Source: UMGS172 sp045546915
GTDB lineage: Bacteria; Bacillota; Clostridia; Oscillospirales; Acutalibacteraceae
Assembly (NCBI GenBank): GCA_045546915.1
Contig: JAZQDU010000006.1
Location: forward strand, 1-15,574
Direction of reading: 5' to 3'
Length of the DNA: 15,574 bases
Part shown: piece by piece, positions 13,856 to 15,574 of the stretch
Position numbering within the stretch: the first letter of the stretch is position 1
Layout: each line of letters opens with the position of its first letter
Position numbers and translations under genes: made by a program
The notes under the pieces: model-generated
Seen by the model: the letters and a program-made list of their open reading frames with translations, nothing else
What the model was told of the DNA's origin: nothing
The model's database searches: none

Positions 13856-15574
13856 ATGAAAATTTTAAGAACTATGTTGAGCGTTATGCTCGTAGCTGCA
13901 GTTCTCATGACTATGGTTCTCAGCGCAAACGCTTATACACTTGATGGCCAGGCTAAAACCGGTTCAGCCGATGGCGATGTTTATGTTTTTGACTGGAAAA
14001 CAGGCGACACAGCGATGGCTATTGCTGATTTCACCGGTCACCAAGGTACACAGGCTAAATATTCTACCAGTGGTGATGTTACAAGACTTAGTTGTAACTG
14101 GCCCTCTGGCTACTATCCCAAATGGAACGGTGGCGTTCCCAAGGCTATGGGTAATAGCTGTGAAATCGCCCTCGTTGATGGCGACTTCACTCTCGGTGCA
14201 GACCCCAATGCTGCTGATAACTCGGGTCAAGAAGGCTTGAAGGTTGAAGCAGGTCACATCTACGAAATTTCTGTAGAATGGACTGCAAGTAAAACTTCAG
14301 GTTACTACATGTTCCTCGTTGCTAACTACAACAACGCAGAAGACGGTAGCCTTAAAGGTGAAACCTATTTTATTCCCGATGCTATAACAGATGAAGCTGA
14401 TTATTCATATCATATGTCTAACTACGCTTATCAGACCACTAAATTTATTGTTGATGCTGATAAATCGTATACTATTCAAAACTCTTCCGGTCAAGAAGAA
14501 ACTCACACCGCTGCAGGCAGATATCTTGGCTTGTCCGGTACTGGTGCAGATAACACCATCAACTTCAAGCAGGTTACTGTTAAGGTAATTGACAAAGCTG
14601 CTGCCGAAGCTGAAAATGCTAAGAAAGAACAGCTTTACAACTACGACAACGCTGACGTTGCTCTTAACTTCAACGGCGGTCTTAACGACCTCTACATGCC
14701 CAACGAGCGTAACGGCAACAACGAGTTGCTTGATTGCGAAATCGTTAAAGATGGTACCAACAAATACCTCAAAGTTACCAACAAAATGAAGTCCGCTGCG
14801 ACTGTTAACTTTGGTTTTGCTGCAGCTGCCGGCCGTGGCGAATTCGCAGATATGGGCGTAACATCTTACAAGGCTGCTGAAGGCTATCAGTTAACTGCTG
14901 GTACCAAGTATGCTGTTTCTTACGACTTCTATGTTGAAAAGAGAACCGGCAACTTTGCAGCAGGTTCTATGTTCTACATTACCGACGCTTCTACAATCGG
15001 TAAGAGTTCAGCTTCCGGCTCTCAAGAGTTGGAGAACGTTAAAAACGGCATGACCGATATCAACGCAGGTGCTGCTGATGGTCAGTGGGTAACCGTTTCT
15101 TACACCTTCACCGCTTCTAAATCCGGTTACGGTGCTATTGCATGGCAGGTCATTACCGGTCGTGGTAATAGCGACGAGTGGGCAAGCATCTTCTACATCG
15201 ACAACATCTCTGTAAGAGTTGTTGAAGGTGACGAAGTTACAACCAACACCAAGCGTTCTATCCGTGCTGCTTCCGGCGAAGGCAATGCTTACGTTTCTGC
15301 AGGTCTCCGTCTCCGTGGCGACATTTGGGGCGGTACTGCTAACGCAGCTCAAGAAGTTGGCTTCATCGTAGCTCCCGAAGTTCTCGCTGATGGTTACACC
15401 GGCGAAGGCAAATGGTTCGAGCTTAACGGTACTGGCGCTAACCTTGCAACTGCTGCAAGAGTAAACGTTACCGAAAAGATTTATGAAGCAGTTGGCGGTG
15501 GTAACAACTCTTACCAGGTTCTCATTAAAGACCTCACTAAAGAGGGCGAAACCAGGGACCTCTTGGGTGTTAAC
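13856..15574 (+). CDS. Exported protein with two carbohydrate-binding-like beta domains (3' end outside window)
   Basis: The ATG at 13856, 10 bases after AAGGA, opens a frame of 573 codons that runs off the right edge. A classic signal peptide (KILR, then a hydrophobic core, then SANA) should be cut after A26. Residues about 30-245 and 270-430 each resemble a CBM4/9-like jelly-roll: EISVEWTASKTSGYY in the first; YAVSYDFYVEK, GQWVTVSYTFTAS and FYIDNISVRVVE in the second. They are joined by an Ala/Glu/Lys-rich helix (about 248-262). From about 435 another module begins (AYVSAGLRLRGDIWG ... AAQEVGFIVAPEVL), incomplete here. Codon use is extreme: I count about 36 AAC to 5 AAT, with GGC/GGT, TAC and CGT favoured, unlike the his genes. 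With the strong promoter and long leader this suggests a very abundant envelope or secreted protein. No catalytic domain is visible, and sugar binding is inference. Confidence 0.85.
   Translation, partial: MKILRTMLSVMLVAAVLMTMVLSANAYTLDGQAKTGSADGDVYVFDWKTGDTAMAIADFTGHQGTQAKYSTSGDVTRLSCNWPSGYYPKWNGGVPKAMGNSCEIALVDGDFTLGADPNAADNSGQEGLKVEAGHIYEISVEWTASKTSGYYMFLVANYNNAEDGSLKGETYFIPDAITDEADYSYHMSNYAYQTTKFIVDADKSYTIQNSSGQEETHTAAGRYLGLSGTGADNTINFKQVTVKVIDKAAAEAENAKKEQLYNYDNADVALNFNGGLNDLYMPNERNGNNELLDCEIVKDGTNKYLKVTNKMKSAATVNFGFAAAAGRGEFADMGVTSYKAAEGYQLTAGTKYAVSYDFYVEKRTGNFAAGSMFYITDASTIGKSSASGSQELENVKNGMTDINAGAADGQWVTVSYTFTASKSGYGAIAWQVITGRGNSDEWASIFYIDNISVRVVEGDEVTTNTKRSIRAASGEGNAYVSAGLRLRGDIWGGTANAAQEVGFIVAPEVLADGYTGEGKWFELNGTGANLATAARVNVTEKIYEAVGGGNNSYQVLIKDLTKEGETRDLLGVN

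Noticed and set aside
13704..13930. Open plus-strand frame through the leader (reading ITRKIAGRVLAHFGSY...) into the start of the secreted protein gene
   Set aside because: It has no ATG, GTG or TTG start with a ribosome site at its beginning, and it ends inside another gene in a different frame. RNA structure explains the composition better.
1..15574. CRISPR array, transposon ends, tRNA, rRNA, T-box or known riboswitch
   Set aside because: I looked for regular repeats, terminal inverted repeats with transposase-like frames, cloverleaf patterns and conserved riboswitch cores and found none convincing. A covariance-model search would be needed to exclude divergent RNAs.

Overview
The window reads as chromosomal DNA of an uncultured-looking, low-to-mid-GC Gram-positive Clostridia member (Oscillospirales/Ruminococcaceae-like). 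Supporting evidence: a HisZ plus short-form HisG histidine operon ending in a PHP-type histidinol phosphatase, a SpoVAD (endospore) fragment, a Cna-B/prealbumin-type surface protein with its own signal peptidase, and AGGAGG-type ribosome sites with GTG and TTG starts. Taxonomy is inferred from gene content only.

Layout. (1) Positions 1-3504, minus strand: a type I signal peptidase followed 23 bp later by a very large exported multi-domain adhesin, open at the left edge with at least 980 codons. This is an adhesin/pilus-like surface module. (2) 3505-3971: a mostly non-coding spacer with the candidate promoter for that module. (3) 3972-4911, plus strand: the C-terminal third of spoVAD lacking its front two thirds, then a small DUF6512-like membrane protein. 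(4) 4921-4950: a strong hairpin with A- and T-runs on its two sides, serving as terminator in both directions. (5) 4949-13143, minus strand: a complete ten-gene histidine operon transcribed hisZ-G-D-C-B-H-A-F-IE-J. Almost every junction overlaps or is a few bases wide, and a good sigma-A-type promoter sits 30 bp before hisZ. Together the products take PRPP and ATP to histidine. (6) 13144-13855: a 0.7 kb divergent intergenic region with three candidate promoters, inverted repeats and a structured 5' leader of about 210 nt. (7) 13856-15574, plus strand: an exported two-domain carbohydrate-binding-like protein, open at the right edge, with codon use typical of very high expression.

Most of the window is conventional. 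The parts most worth a second look are: the structured leader and extreme codon bias of the right-edge secreted protein; the 5'-truncated spoVAD with an abrupt junction near 3970; the twin Cys/His motif in the adhesin; the palindromes in the his promoter; and a possible small transcript at about 13250-13602. I see no CRISPR array, transposase, tRNA or rRNA.
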